Below, one piece after another: positions 34,343 to 41,924 of a DNA stretch of 43,076 nt. The stretch spans positions 1 through 43,076 of the forward strand of contig JAFYRB010000088.1 of assembly GCA_017559615.1 (NCBI GenBank), given 5' to 3'. Both the position numbers and the translations under genes were made by a program. A model generated the notes under the pieces. The model did no database searches, was not told where the DNA came from, and saw only the letters and a program-made list of their open reading frames with translations. Every line of letters starts with the position of its first letter. The stretch's first letter is position 1. Source of the stretch: Alistipes sp. GTDB lineage: Bacteria; Bacteroidota; Bacteroidia; Bacteroidales; Rikenellaceae.

Positions 34343-35929
34343 ATGAAGATAGCATTAGCACAGCTCAATTTCACTGTTGGCGATATCAAGGCCAACACCG
34401 AGAAGATTATCTCAGCAATCAGCAACGCCAAAGGCGCTGGCGCCGACCTCGTTGTATTTGCCGAGTTTGCCACATCGGGAACTCCAGCCTATGGACTCCT
34501 AAGCAAGACCACATTCCTCACACTCTGCGAGGAGGCGATTGAGACTATCGCATCGAAGTGTCACGGTATTGCAGCAATCGTAGGTACCCCATACCTCACT
34601 GCCGAGGGCCCTATCAGCGCTGCGGCATACATCGATGAGAATGGTAACATCGAGTATATCGGCAAGCGTCACGTTACGGCACGCCGCGAGATGGGTTACA
34701 TCGTAGGCTCGTCGGTTGGTAGCCAGACAGTCAACATCAAGGATTGCACCCTTAAGGTTGTTGTGGGCGATGACCTCAGCCGTATGGAGGACCTCGACGA
34801 GGAGATTGATGCTATCATCTCTATCAATGCTCGCCGCTATGGTAAGGGTATCCTCTCACGCCGCTTCGATAAGATGAGCCGCTTGGCATTTGCCGAGGGT
34901 AGAAACCTCATCCTTATCAACCAGGTAGGTGGCTCGGGAGATATCGTCTACGATGGAACTTCGGGCATTCTCGACCGCGATGGTCACCTTGTTATGGTTC
35001 TCAAGAGCTTCGAGGAGGATATGCAGATTTTCGACACCAACGCCGAGAACGCCCCTATCGAGCTTCCATATACAACCTACAACGACCGCACTCGCCTTAT
35101 CTACGAGGCTGCGTGCTTGGGCTTGCGCGACTACTTCCACAAGAATGGCTACCGTAAGGCGTGCGTAGGTTTGTCTGGTGGTATCGACTCTGCTGTTGTT
35201 GCCTGCTTGGCAGTAGGAGCCTTAGGCAAGGAGAATGTTCGTGTGTTGCTTATGCCATCGCCATTTACCCCTAACGAGAGTGTGGAGATTGCGAAGCAAC
35301 TCGCCGAGAACCTCGGTGTGGAGTATAGCGTACTCCCAATCATCGAGGCATACAACGCTATGGTTGGTACGTTGCAGCCTGTAATTGGCGGTACGGAGTT
35401 TGACGCTACGGAGGAGAATATCCAGACTCGTATCCGCACCACGATGCTTATGGCGCTTCAGAATAAGACTGGCTATATGCTTCTTAACTCATCGAATAAG
35501 AGCGAGAACGCCCTCGGCTGGTGTACGCTCTATGGCGATACCGCAGGTACGTTCAGCCCTACAGGCGACCTCTATAAGGGTGAGATTTATGACCTCGCGC
35601 GCTACATCAACTCGAAGTTTGGCGATGTAATTCCTGATGCTATCATCGACAAGGAGCCATCGTCGGAGCTTCGCCCAAATCAGAAGGATAGCGACCACCT
35701 CCCACACTACGAGGTTATCGACGCTATCTTGTTCCGTATGATTGAGAAGCAGCAGCACCGCGAGGAGATTATCAACGCAGGCTTCGACGCTAACGTTGTG
35801 GAGAAGATTCACAAGATGGTTATGGAGAACGAGAAGAAGCGTTACCAGTTCCCACCTGTGCTTCGCCTCTCGCCTTGCGCCTTTGGCCACGAGTGGCTAA
35901 TGCCGCTTGTTAACCACTACTGCGATTAA
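34343..35929 (+). CDS. nadE: NAD+ synthase with a degenerate amidase domain
   Basis: Last step of NAD synthesis: amidates deamido-NAD with ATP. The N-terminal domain (1 to about 245) is a nitrilase-fold amidase that in glutamine-dependent enzymes makes ammonia with a Glu-Lys-Cys triad. Glu41 (FAEFATSG) and a Lys (Lys108, IGKRHV) are present, but the Cys of the canonical ICEDLW is Gly142 here (VVVGDDLS), and the LPNYGVFDE block is also gone. The C-terminal synthetase domain looks intact: SGGIDS at 278-283, NKSE, GDTAGTFSPTGDLYK, and KEPSSELRPNQ-DSD. So NAD synthesis is probably ammonia-driven. 528 aa, normal for the two-domain form, with no frameshift. Next comes the small YqaE gene, 37 nt downstream. 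Confidence 0.92.
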   Translation: MKIALAQLNFTVGDIKANTEKIISAISNAKGAGADLVVFAEFATSGTPAYGLLSKTTFLTLCEEAIETIASKCHGIAAIVGTPYLTAEGPISAAAYIDENGNIEYIGKRHVTARREMGYIVGSSVGSQTVNIKDCTLKVVVGDDLSRMEDLDEEIDAIISINARRYGKGILSRRFDKMSRLAFAEGRNLILINQVGGSGDIVYDGTSGILDRDGHLVMVLKSFEEDMQIFDTNAENAPIELPYTTYNDRTRLIYEAACLGLRDYFHKNGYRKACVGLSGGIDSAVVACLAVGALGKENVRVLLMPSPFTPNESVEIAKQLAENLGVEYSVLPIIEAYNAMVGTLQPVIGGTEFDATEENIQTRIRTTMLMALQNKTGYMLLNSSNKSENALGWCTLYGDTAGTFSPTGDLYKGEIYDLARYINSKFGDVIPDAIIDKEPSSELRPNQKDSDHLPHYEVIDAILFRMIEKQQHREEIINAGFDANVVEKIHKMVMENEKKRYQFPPVLRLSPCAFGHEWLMPLVNHYCD

Positions 35930-35966
35930 CGAGTAACGTCAAGCATAGCAACGCCCCTACAAGACT

Positions 35967-36125
35967 ATGTCACTTTTCAGAGTTCTTCTCTCGATAATAT
36001 TTCCACCTCTGGCTGTTGTAGACCAGGGGTGTGGTTCGTTTTTGATAGTCTTCCTACTAACGCTTATGGGCTGGGTGCCAGGCGTTATCGCGGCTCTCAT
36101 AATACTGAACAAAACTCAAAGATAG
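35967..36125 (+). CDS. YqaE/Pmp3 family small membrane protein (52 aa)
   Basis: A short gene of 53 codons from ATG 35967 to TAG 36125. The product has two hydrophobic segments with the family order of the UPF0057 (YqaE/Pmp3) group: VLLSIIFPPLAVVDQGCG, where PP-L-A/G-V and the Gly-Cys-Gly are typical, and a second helix with LLTLMGWVPGVIAALIIL (L-T-L-x-G-W-x-P-G-x-x-H/A-A). Such proteins influence membrane potential and salt tolerance in yeast and plants and are stress-linked in bacteria. It lies 37 nt after nadE and 5 nt before rseC, so it sits inside the nadE-to-rnf transcript. A longer frame overlapping it, from 36029, is a false upstream extension of rseC. Confidence 0.85.
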   Translation: MSLFRVLLSIIFPPLAVVDQGCGSFLIVFLLTLMGWVPGVIAALIILNKTQR

Positions 36126-36130
36126 TAGCA

Positions 36131-36547
36131 ATGAGTAGAAACATTCAGCATAAGGGCATCGTAGAGAGCATCGAGGGAGATAAGGTTCGTGTCTTGGTGG
36201 CACAGCAGAGTGCCTGCGCAGGGTGTCACGCCAAGGGCATCTGCGGCGAGAAGGGCAAGGAGCGAATCATAGATGTCACAACGCCATACGCCTCGCACTT
36301 CGAGGTTGGCGAGCGTGTCGTAGTGGCACTTATAAATAAGTCGATGGCATTCTCATCTGTGGTATGGGGCTATGTACTGCCTTTGATTGTATTGCTTGTT
36401 GCGCTGTTTGGTTCGAAGGCCTTGGGACTTGAGGATGGCGTCTCGGCAATCATCTCGCTATGTAGCGTTGCAGCCTACTACTTTGGGCTATACTTAGGAA
36501 AAAACAAAATAGATAAAAAGATAGAATTTACAATTATTAAGGAGTAA
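36131..36547 (+). CDS. rseC: RseC/SoxR-reducing-system family protein
   Basis: Membrane protein commonly found with rnf genes; in enterobacteria the homologue helps to keep SoxR reduced. N-terminal soluble part with KGIVESIEGDKVRVLV and CAGCHAKGICG (three Cys in a C-x2-C-x4-C arrangement), then two membrane helices (about 77-97 and 103-123, VWGYVLPLIVLLVAL and GVSAIISLCSVAAYY). 138 aa from the ATG at 36131, which fits the family; the frame upstream of it belongs to the YqaE gene in another frame. The stop overlaps the start of rnfB by one base (TAATG), so translational coupling is likely. Confidence 0.9.
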   Translation: MSRNIQHKGIVESIEGDKVRVLVAQQSACAGCHAKGICGEKGKERIIDVTTPYASHFEVGERVVVALINKSMAFSSVVWGYVLPLIVLLVALFGSKALGLEDGVSAIISLCSVAAYYFGLYLGKNKIDKKIEFTIIKE

Positions 36548-37416
36548 TGAACACTTTAGTACTGACAGTCCTAACACTCGGTGTGTTAGGTATCGTTCTG
36601 GCAATCATCCTCTATTTCGTAGCACAGAAATTCAAGGTTGAGGAGGATCCTCGCATTGATGAGGTTGAGAAGATGTTGCCTGGTGCTAACTGCGGTGGTT
36701 GTGGCTTCGCAGGATGTCGCGCAATGGCCGATGCGTTGGTTACGCGCGAGAATATCGCATCGCTCTTCTGCCCTGTTGCTGGTGGTGCTACGATGAGTAG
36801 CATTGCTGGTTACCTCGGCAAGGCTGCCCCCGAGAAGGAGCCTATGGTAGCTACGATGCGTTGTGGCGGTACGTGCCAGAAGCGCCCAAAGGTAACCCAC
36901 TACGACGGTGCGTTGAACTGCGCCGTAGTAAACACATTCTATGTTGGCGAGACAGCGTGTGCATATGGCTGTATCGGCTATGGCGACTGTGTTAACGCTT
37001 GTAAGTTTGGTGCCTTGAGCCTCAATCCTGAGACAGGTCTTGTGGAGGTAGATGCCGATAAGTGTACAGCGTGTGGCGCGTGTGTTAAGGCCTGCCCAAA
37101 GGGACTCTTCGAGTTGCGTAAGAAGTGGCCAAAGAATCGTGCGGTATATGTTGCTTGTCGCTCAAAGAACCGCGGTGCTGTGGTTATGAAGGCGTGCAAG
37201 GCGGGTTGTATCGGTTGTGGCAAGTGTGCGAAGGTGTGTGCCTTTGGCGCTATTACCATCGAGAACAACTTGGCATATATCGACCCCGAGAAGTGTAAGT
37301 TGTGCCGCAAGTGCGTGAACGAGTGCCCTACGGGGGCTATACGTCTTGAGAATATGGAGCCTCTGCCAAAGGAGCCAAAGGTAACCGCACCAAAGAGCGA
37401 GGCGGCTGCAAAATAG
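36547..37416 (+). CDS. rnfB: Rnf complex subunit B (ferredoxin-type electron entry)
   Basis: Electron-entry subunit of the Rnf ferredoxin:NAD+ oxidoreductase. One N-terminal membrane helix (about 4-26), the four-Cys Fe-S domain with PGANCGGCGFAGC and a later FCPV (residues 47-76), and then ferredoxin-like clusters: CIGYGDCVNACKFGAL, CTACGACVKACPKGL, CIGCGKCAKVCAFGAI and CKLCRKCVNECPTGAI. That is four further [4Fe-4S] motifs, so this is the longer anaerobe form of RnfB (289 aa) and not the short enterobacterial one. Second gene of the rseC-rnfBCDGEA operon. Confidence 0.95.
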   Translation: MNTLVLTVLTLGVLGIVLAIILYFVAQKFKVEEDPRIDEVEKMLPGANCGGCGFAGCRAMADALVTRENIASLFCPVAGGATMSSIAGYLGKAAPEKEPMVATMRCGGTCQKRPKVTHYDGALNCAVVNTFYVGETACAYGCIGYGDCVNACKFGALSLNPETGLVEVDADKCTACGACVKACPKGLFELRKKWPKNRAVYVACRSKNRGAVVMKACKAGCIGCGKCAKVCAFGAITIENNLAYIDPEKCKLCRKCVNECPTGAIRLENMEPLPKEPKVTAPKSEAAAK

Positions 37417-37474
37417 TTAGGAGTAAGAGGCAAATAATTAGTAGCAAGAGGCTAAATAGTTAGGAGCAGAAAGA
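37412..37474 (+). repeat. Imperfect tandem repeat between rnfB and rnfC
   Basis: Three decayed copies of a unit of about 23 nt beginning aatagttaggagtaagaggc, then taattagtagcaagaggc, then aatagttaggagcagaaag. The first copy starts at the rnfB stop; each unit repeats a TTAG and a GGAG/AGCAAGAGG. It fills almost all of the 64-nt gap before rnfC and supplies several purine-rich stretches. Confidence 0.65.
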
Positions 37475-37480
37475 AGAATT

Positions 37481-38833
37481 ATGAAGACTTTCCCAATAGG
37501 CGGTATACATCCGTCAGATAATAAGGAGTGGAGCAAGGATAAGGCAATTGAGGTAATAGAGCTTCCAAACGAGGTTCTCGTGCCGATGATTCAGCATATC
37601 GGTGCGCCTTCGACACCTTTGGTAAAGAAGGGTGATAAGGTGCTTACAGGTCAGCTTATCGGCGAGGCTGCAGGCTTCGTATCGGCAAATATCCATTCGC
37701 CAATTTCGGGTACCGTAACCGCAGTAGATGACTTTTCGAATGGTCAGGGCTTGCGCCTTACGATGGTGGCTATCAAGCGCGAGGGCGACGAGTGGATGGA
37801 GAATATCGACCGCACGGCGGAGCATAAGCGTGAGTGTACGCTTACCCCAGCGGAGATAGTTCAGAAGATTAAGGCTGCGGGTATCGTAGGTCTTGGTGGT
37901 GCGCAGTTCCCAACCCACGTGAAGCTATCAATCCCTGATGGTCAGAAGGTTGACACGTTGATTATCAACGGCGTGGAGTGTGAGCCATACCTCACCTCGG
38001 ACTATCGTAATATGGTTGAGCGTGCGGAGATGATGCTTACGGGCGTAGAGATTCTTATGCGAGCGTTGAGCGTTGAGCGCGCGGTGATTGGCGTGGAGAA
38101 TAACAAGCCTGATGCTATCGAGCATCTCAATAAGGTTATCGCACGCGACTCGTATCGCGGCATCGAGGTTATGCCACTTCAGATGCGCTACCCTCAGGGT
38201 GGTGAGAAGCAGCTTATCGCAGCAACAACAGGTCGTCAGGTGCCACCACCTCCAGCACTTCCACTCTCAGTGGGTGTTGTGGTGTGCAACGTATCATCGG
38301 CTATCGCAGTCTACGAGGCTGTGCAGAAGAATAAGCCACTTATCGAGCGTGTTGTGACTATCACAGGTAAGGAGATTGGCTCGACACATAACTTTATGGT
38401 GCGTTTCGGCACGTCGCTCGACTACCTACTATCTCACTCGGGAGGCCTTCCAGAGGGCGATGTGAAGGTATTAAATGGTGGTCCTATGATGGGACGTGTT
38501 ATTGTCGACACCGCAGCACCTATCATCAAGGGTTGCTCGGGTATCACAATCCTTACGGGTAAGGAGGCGGCACGTGGCAAGGAGGCGGCTTGTATCAAGT
38601 GTGCAAAGTGTGTGGAGGCTTGCCCTATGGGCTTGGAGCCATACCTTCTTTCGCGCTTGGCACGTCTTCAGAAGTGGGATATGGCCGAGGAGCATAACAC
38701 CATCGACTGCATCGAGTGTGGCTGCTGCTCATACACCTGTCCTTCGAACCTTTCACTTTTGGACTACATCCGCATCGGTAAGCAGACGGTGATGACCAAC
38801 ATTCGCGCACGCGCAATAGCAAATAAGAAATAG
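37481..38833 (+). CDS. rnfC: Rnf complex subunit C (NADH-binding Fe-S flavoprotein)
   Basis: Peripheral subunit that binds NAD(H) and FMN and carries [4Fe-4S] clusters. Starts with the RnfC N-terminal domain FPIGGIHPSDNKEWS; then IHSPISGTV (barrel-sandwich), GLGGAQFPTHVKL (the G-x-G-G-x-x-F-P nucleotide loop), NGVECEPYLTSDYR and YPQGGEKQLI; and near the end the two cluster motifs CIKCAKCVEACPMGL and CIECGCCSYTCPSNL. 450 aa, normal. Third subunit position of the operon as in other Bacteroidales. Confidence 0.95.
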   Translation: MKTFPIGGIHPSDNKEWSKDKAIEVIELPNEVLVPMIQHIGAPSTPLVKKGDKVLTGQLIGEAAGFVSANIHSPISGTVTAVDDFSNGQGLRLTMVAIKREGDEWMENIDRTAEHKRECTLTPAEIVQKIKAAGIVGLGGAQFPTHVKLSIPDGQKVDTLIINGVECEPYLTSDYRNMVERAEMMLTGVEILMRALSVERAVIGVENNKPDAIEHLNKVIARDSYRGIEVMPLQMRYPQGGEKQLIAATTGRQVPPPPALPLSVGVVVCNVSSAIAVYEAVQKNKPLIERVVTITGKEIGSTHNFMVRFGTSLDYLLSHSGGLPEGDVKVLNGGPMMGRVIVDTAAPIIKGCSGITILTGKEAARGKEAACIKCAKCVEACPMGLEPYLLSRLARLQKWDMAEEHNTIDCIECGCCSYTCPSNLSLLDYIRIGKQTVMTNIRARAIANKK

Positions 38834-38862
38834 CTCATAAACCGAATAAAAACGATTTATAT

Positions 38863-39822
38863 ATGGCAACCAGACTTTTTGCATCACACTCACCCCACAT
38901 CCACGGTGGCGAAAATACGCGCCGTATTATGGGCGACGTGGTGCTTGCACTACTCCCAGCCCTCGCCGTATCGACCTACGTGCTTGGATGGAGAGTGCTA
39001 TTCATTACGGCAGTTGCAGTTATCAGCTGCGTAGCATTTGAGTATCTCATTTGCCGTTTTCTGCTGAAGCGTCGCTCCTCAATCTGCGACCTCTCGGCAG
39101 TTGTAACGGGTGTACTTTTGGCGTTCAACCTCCCTACGGGTATTCCTTGGTGGATTGTTGTGATTGGCGCTCTTGTGGCTATTGGCATCGGTAAGATGAC
39201 CTTCGGCGGCTTGGGTACTAACCCCTTCAACCCAGCACTCACAGGCCGTATCTTCTTGCTTATCGCCTACCCTGTGGAGATGACAGATTGGACTACGGGC
39301 GTACCTGATGCGTTGTCAGGCTCGACGCTTCTTCCTGCTGTTAAGTATGCCCCAGAGGTGGTATCGAATATCAATTTCGTGGATATGCTTGCGGGCCAGA
39401 TGAATGGTTCGATGGGTGAGATTAGCGCCTTCGCACTTATCCTCGGAGGTTTGTACCTCTTGTGGCGTAGAGTTATCAGCTGGCACATCCCCGTTAGCAT
39501 CTTGGCTACGATGGCAATCTTCGCTGCGGCGGTAGGTGCTACGTATGGTGGTGCTATCACATATCAGCTACCATTGTTCCACATCTTGGCAGGTGGTGCG
39601 TTGCTTGGTGCTATCTTTATGGCTACAGACTACTCTACATCACCTATGACTCACCGCGGTATGATTATATATGGTGTTGGTATCGGTGCGCTTACGATGA
39701 TTATCCGCTTGTGGGGCGCTTATCCAGAGGGTATGTCTTTCGCAATCTTCATTATGAATGCCGCTACCCCACTTATTAACAAGTATCTACGTCCAAAGCG
39801 TTTTGGCACTAAATCGTTGTAA
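38863..39822 (+). CDS. rnfD: Rnf complex subunit D (membrane FMN protein)
   Basis: Integral membrane subunit, NqrB-related, with about eight to ten hydrophobic segments. The N-terminus SHSPHIHGGENTRRIMGDVVLALLPAL is the RnfD signature. The covalent FMN attachment motif is at DALSGSTLL with Thr155 as the phosphoester residue by homology. LGTNPFNPALTGR and FMATDYSTSPMTHRG are further conserved blocks. 319 aa. 3 nt upstream of rnfG. Confidence 0.95.
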   Translation: MATRLFASHSPHIHGGENTRRIMGDVVLALLPALAVSTYVLGWRVLFITAVAVISCVAFEYLICRFLLKRRSSICDLSAVVTGVLLAFNLPTGIPWWIVVIGALVAIGIGKMTFGGLGTNPFNPALTGRIFLLIAYPVEMTDWTTGVPDALSGSTLLPAVKYAPEVVSNINFVDMLAGQMNGSMGEISAFALILGGLYLLWRRVISWHIPVSILATMAIFAAAVGATYGGAITYQLPLFHILAGGALLGAIFMATDYSTSPMTHRGMIIYGVGIGALTMIIRLWGAYPEGMSFAIFIMNAATPLINKYLRPKRFGTKSL

Positions 39823-39825
39823 AGT

Positions 39826-40539
39826 ATGAAGAGTTCACTAAAAAATATGGTCTTGGTGTTGTTCACCATCACCGCAGTATCTGCATTATTGGTGGCTTTG
39901 GTGCAGGACGTTACAAAGGATGCTATCGCTGCGGCGAACCTTCAGGCGAAGAACGTTGCGAAGTTCAAGGTGCTTAACACCTCGGATGCGGAGGCTTTCG
40001 TGGCTGCTGACACCACACGTGTTATCGGCGACTTCCAGATTTCGGTAAGCACCGTAAAGCGCATCGCGGATGAGAGCATCATCGGCTACGCTGTGGAGGC
40101 TCCAAGCATCACAAAGAATGGCTATGCAGACCGCATTACACTTATGGTAGGCTTCGTAGAGGAGGGTGACAAGTGTGTGGTAAATGGCGTAGAGGTATTG
40201 TCACAGAAGGAGACACCAGGTCTTGGTGCTAATATGACAAAGCCTGGAAATAGCCTCGAGTGTAGCATCTTGGGTAAGGATGCCCAGGAGGTGAAGTTTG
40301 GTGTTACGAAGGAGGGTGGCTCGTTTGATGCCCTCACAGGTTCTACAATCTCATCACGCGCCTATGCTAATGCCGTGGAGACTGCATACGCTGGTTACCT
40401 CTGGGCTACAAATCGCCTCGCAACAGACGAGGAGGCGTTGAAGGCAGCACCTTCGGGCGCTACAACCGCAACGGGTGCTACAATGACTTATGATAACAAC
40501 GAGCCTGAGGCTCAGAAAGGAGAGCTTGACAATGAGTAA
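39826..40539 (+). CDS. rnfG: Rnf complex subunit G (covalent FMN, periplasmic)
   Basis: One N-terminal membrane helix (8-28) and a periplasmic FMN-binding domain, NqrC-related. The covalent FMN motif is DALTGSTISSRAY, with Thr174 as the bound residue; VLSQKETPGLGANM precedes it. The last about 40 residues (ALKAAPSGATTATGATM...) are a low-complexity, Ala/Thr-rich tail not needed for the domain. 237 aa. The stop overlaps the start of rnfE by 8 nt. Confidence 0.95.
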   Translation: MKSSLKNMVLVLFTITAVSALLVALVQDVTKDAIAAANLQAKNVAKFKVLNTSDAEAFVAADTTRVIGDFQISVSTVKRIADESIIGYAVEAPSITKNGYADRITLMVGFVEEGDKCVVNGVEVLSQKETPGLGANMTKPGNSLECSILGKDAQEVKFGVTKEGGSFDALTGSTISSRAYANAVETAYAGYLWATNRLATDEEALKAAPSGATTATGATMTYDNNEPEAQKGELDNE

Positions 40540-41113
40540 GCTACAGATTATAACAAAGGGTATTCTTAAGGAGAATCCAACGTTCGTACTCATCCTTGGT
40601 ATGTGTCCTACGTTGGGTGTTACCTCATCTGCGATAAACGGTATGGGTATGGGTGTTGCGACAATGTCCGTACTTATTATGTCGAATATGGTGATTGCGA
40701 TGATTAAGAACCTTATTCCAGATAAGGTGCGTATCCCAGCCTTCATCGTCGTTATCGCGTCGTTCGTAACAATCATCGAGATGCTTATGCAGGCCTATGT
40801 GCCTTCGCTCTACGCATCGCTCGGTGTGTTTATCCCACTTATCGTGGTTAACTGTATCATCCTCGGTCGCGCGGAGGCCTTCGCATCGAAGAATGGCATC
40901 CTCAACTCGGCGCTTGATGGTATCGGCATCGGCTTGGGCTTCACGCTCTCGCTTACGGTGATTGGTGCGGTACGCGAGGTACTCGGCTCGGGTTCTATCT
41001 TCGGCTTTACGTTTGCCGATGGTGTGATGCCACTACTCTTCATCCTTGCACCTGGAGGATTCCTCGTGCTTGGTTACTTGATGGTGTTGTTTAACAAAGT
41101 TGCAAAACGTTAG
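40532..41113 (+). CDS. rnfE: Rnf complex subunit E (membrane)
   Basis: Six-helix integral membrane subunit, NqrD-related, forming with RnfA the inverted-topology core. Starts at the ATG 40532 inside the rnfG 3' end (MSKLQIITKGILKENPTFV), which gives 193 aa, the normal length; a longer frame from 40490 lies within rnfG and is rejected. Family marks: ILGMCPTLGVTSSAINGMGMG, and PLIVVNCIILGRAEAFASKN, with conserved Cys in the membrane that may hold a Fe-S cluster with RnfA. Confidence 0.94.
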   Translation: MSKLQIITKGILKENPTFVLILGMCPTLGVTSSAINGMGMGVATMSVLIMSNMVIAMIKNLIPDKVRIPAFIVVIASFVTIIEMLMQAYVPSLYASLGVFIPLIVVNCIILGRAEAFASKNGILNSALDGIGIGLGFTLSLTVIGAVREVLGSGSIFGFTFADGVMPLLFILAPGGFLVLGYLMVLFNKVAKR

Positions 41114-41128
41114 TTATAATTGAACATT

Positions 41129-41788
41129 ATGAATATTCTTATAGCAGAAAACATATCGAGCGAGGTGCTTCAGGGCTTCGCCACAGGCCAGGTTAGCGTT
41201 CAGGCTATTACGCTCTTTGCCATTGTCATCGGTGCAATATTTGTTAACAACGTAGTCCTCTCACAGTTCCTCGGTATCTGTCCATTCCTCGGCGTATCGT
41301 CGAAGGTCGAGACGTCGATGGGTATGGGTATGGCCGTTACGTTCGTTATGGCCCTTTCTACCGTTGTTACGTGGTGCATCCAGCAGTATATCCTTGTACC
41401 ATTTGGTATTGAGTATATGCAGACCATCACCTTTATCCTCGTTATTGCGGCATTGGTACAGATGGTAGAGATTGTTCTTAAGAAGGTATCTCCAGCGTTG
41501 TATCAGGCACTCGGTATCTTCCTACCACTTATCACTACAAACTGTGCGGTGTTGGGTGTTGCGATTATCACCGTTCAGAAGAACTTTGACCTCCTTACGG
41601 GTGTTATCTATGCCACTTCAGCGGCTCTGGGCTTCGCCCTTGCGTTGATACTTTTTGCCGGAATCCGCGAGCGTTTGGAGGTGGAGGATACCCCAGAGGC
41701 GATGCGTGGTGTGCCTATCGCACTTATCACAGCAGGTCTTCTTGCTATGGCATTTATGGGCTTCGCAAACGTAGTGCCATTGCCATAA
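41129..41788 (+). CDS. rnfA: Rnf complex subunit A (membrane)
   Basis: Six-helix partner of RnfE, NqrE-related. The ATG at 41129 gives MNILIAENISSEVLQGF; an alternative TTG at 41120 is not needed. Family blocks: FVNNVVLSQFLGICPFLGVS and LPLITTNCAVLGVAI, again with Cys in the lipid-facing segments. 219 aa, about 25 more than E. coli RnfA, owing to the N-terminus. Last gene of the operon, followed by a terminator. Confidence 0.94.
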   Translation: MNILIAENISSEVLQGFATGQVSVQAITLFAIVIGAIFVNNVVLSQFLGICPFLGVSSKVETSMGMGMAVTFVMALSTVVTWCIQQYILVPFGIEYMQTITFILVIAALVQMVEIVLKKVSPALYQALGIFLPLITTNCAVLGVAIITVQKNFDLLTGVIYATSAALGFALALILFAGIRERLEVEDTPEAMRGVPIALITAGLLAMAFMGFANVVPLP

Positions 41789-41808
41789 AGGGCTACACGA
41801 TAAACAAT

Positions 41809-41848
41809 TAAGGGTGTCCAACCGTTTGGTTGCGACACCTTTTTTTTA
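41809..41848 (+). terminator. Terminator of the rnf operon
   Basis: Stem aagggtgtccaacc / ggttgcgacacctt with internal mismatches, followed by eight T. Confidence 0.82.
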
Positions 41849-41873
41849 TATGCTTACTATTACTATGAACAAA

Positions 41874-41907
41874 AAAAAGAGGTGAGCGCAATGCTCACCT
41901 CTTTTTC
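41874..41907 (-). terminator. rpoC terminator (works in both directions)
   Basis: Perfect 12-bp stem aaagaggtgagc / gctcacctcttt around gcaat, with a long T-run on the minus strand (after rpoC) and TTTTT on the plus strand. Confidence 0.88.
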
Positions 41908-41924
41908 GAATATATACGGCTTGA

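Noticed and set aside
36029..36130. N-terminal extension of rseC
   Set aside because: These codons overlap the YqaE gene in another frame and do not fit the RseC family; the ATG at 36131 does.
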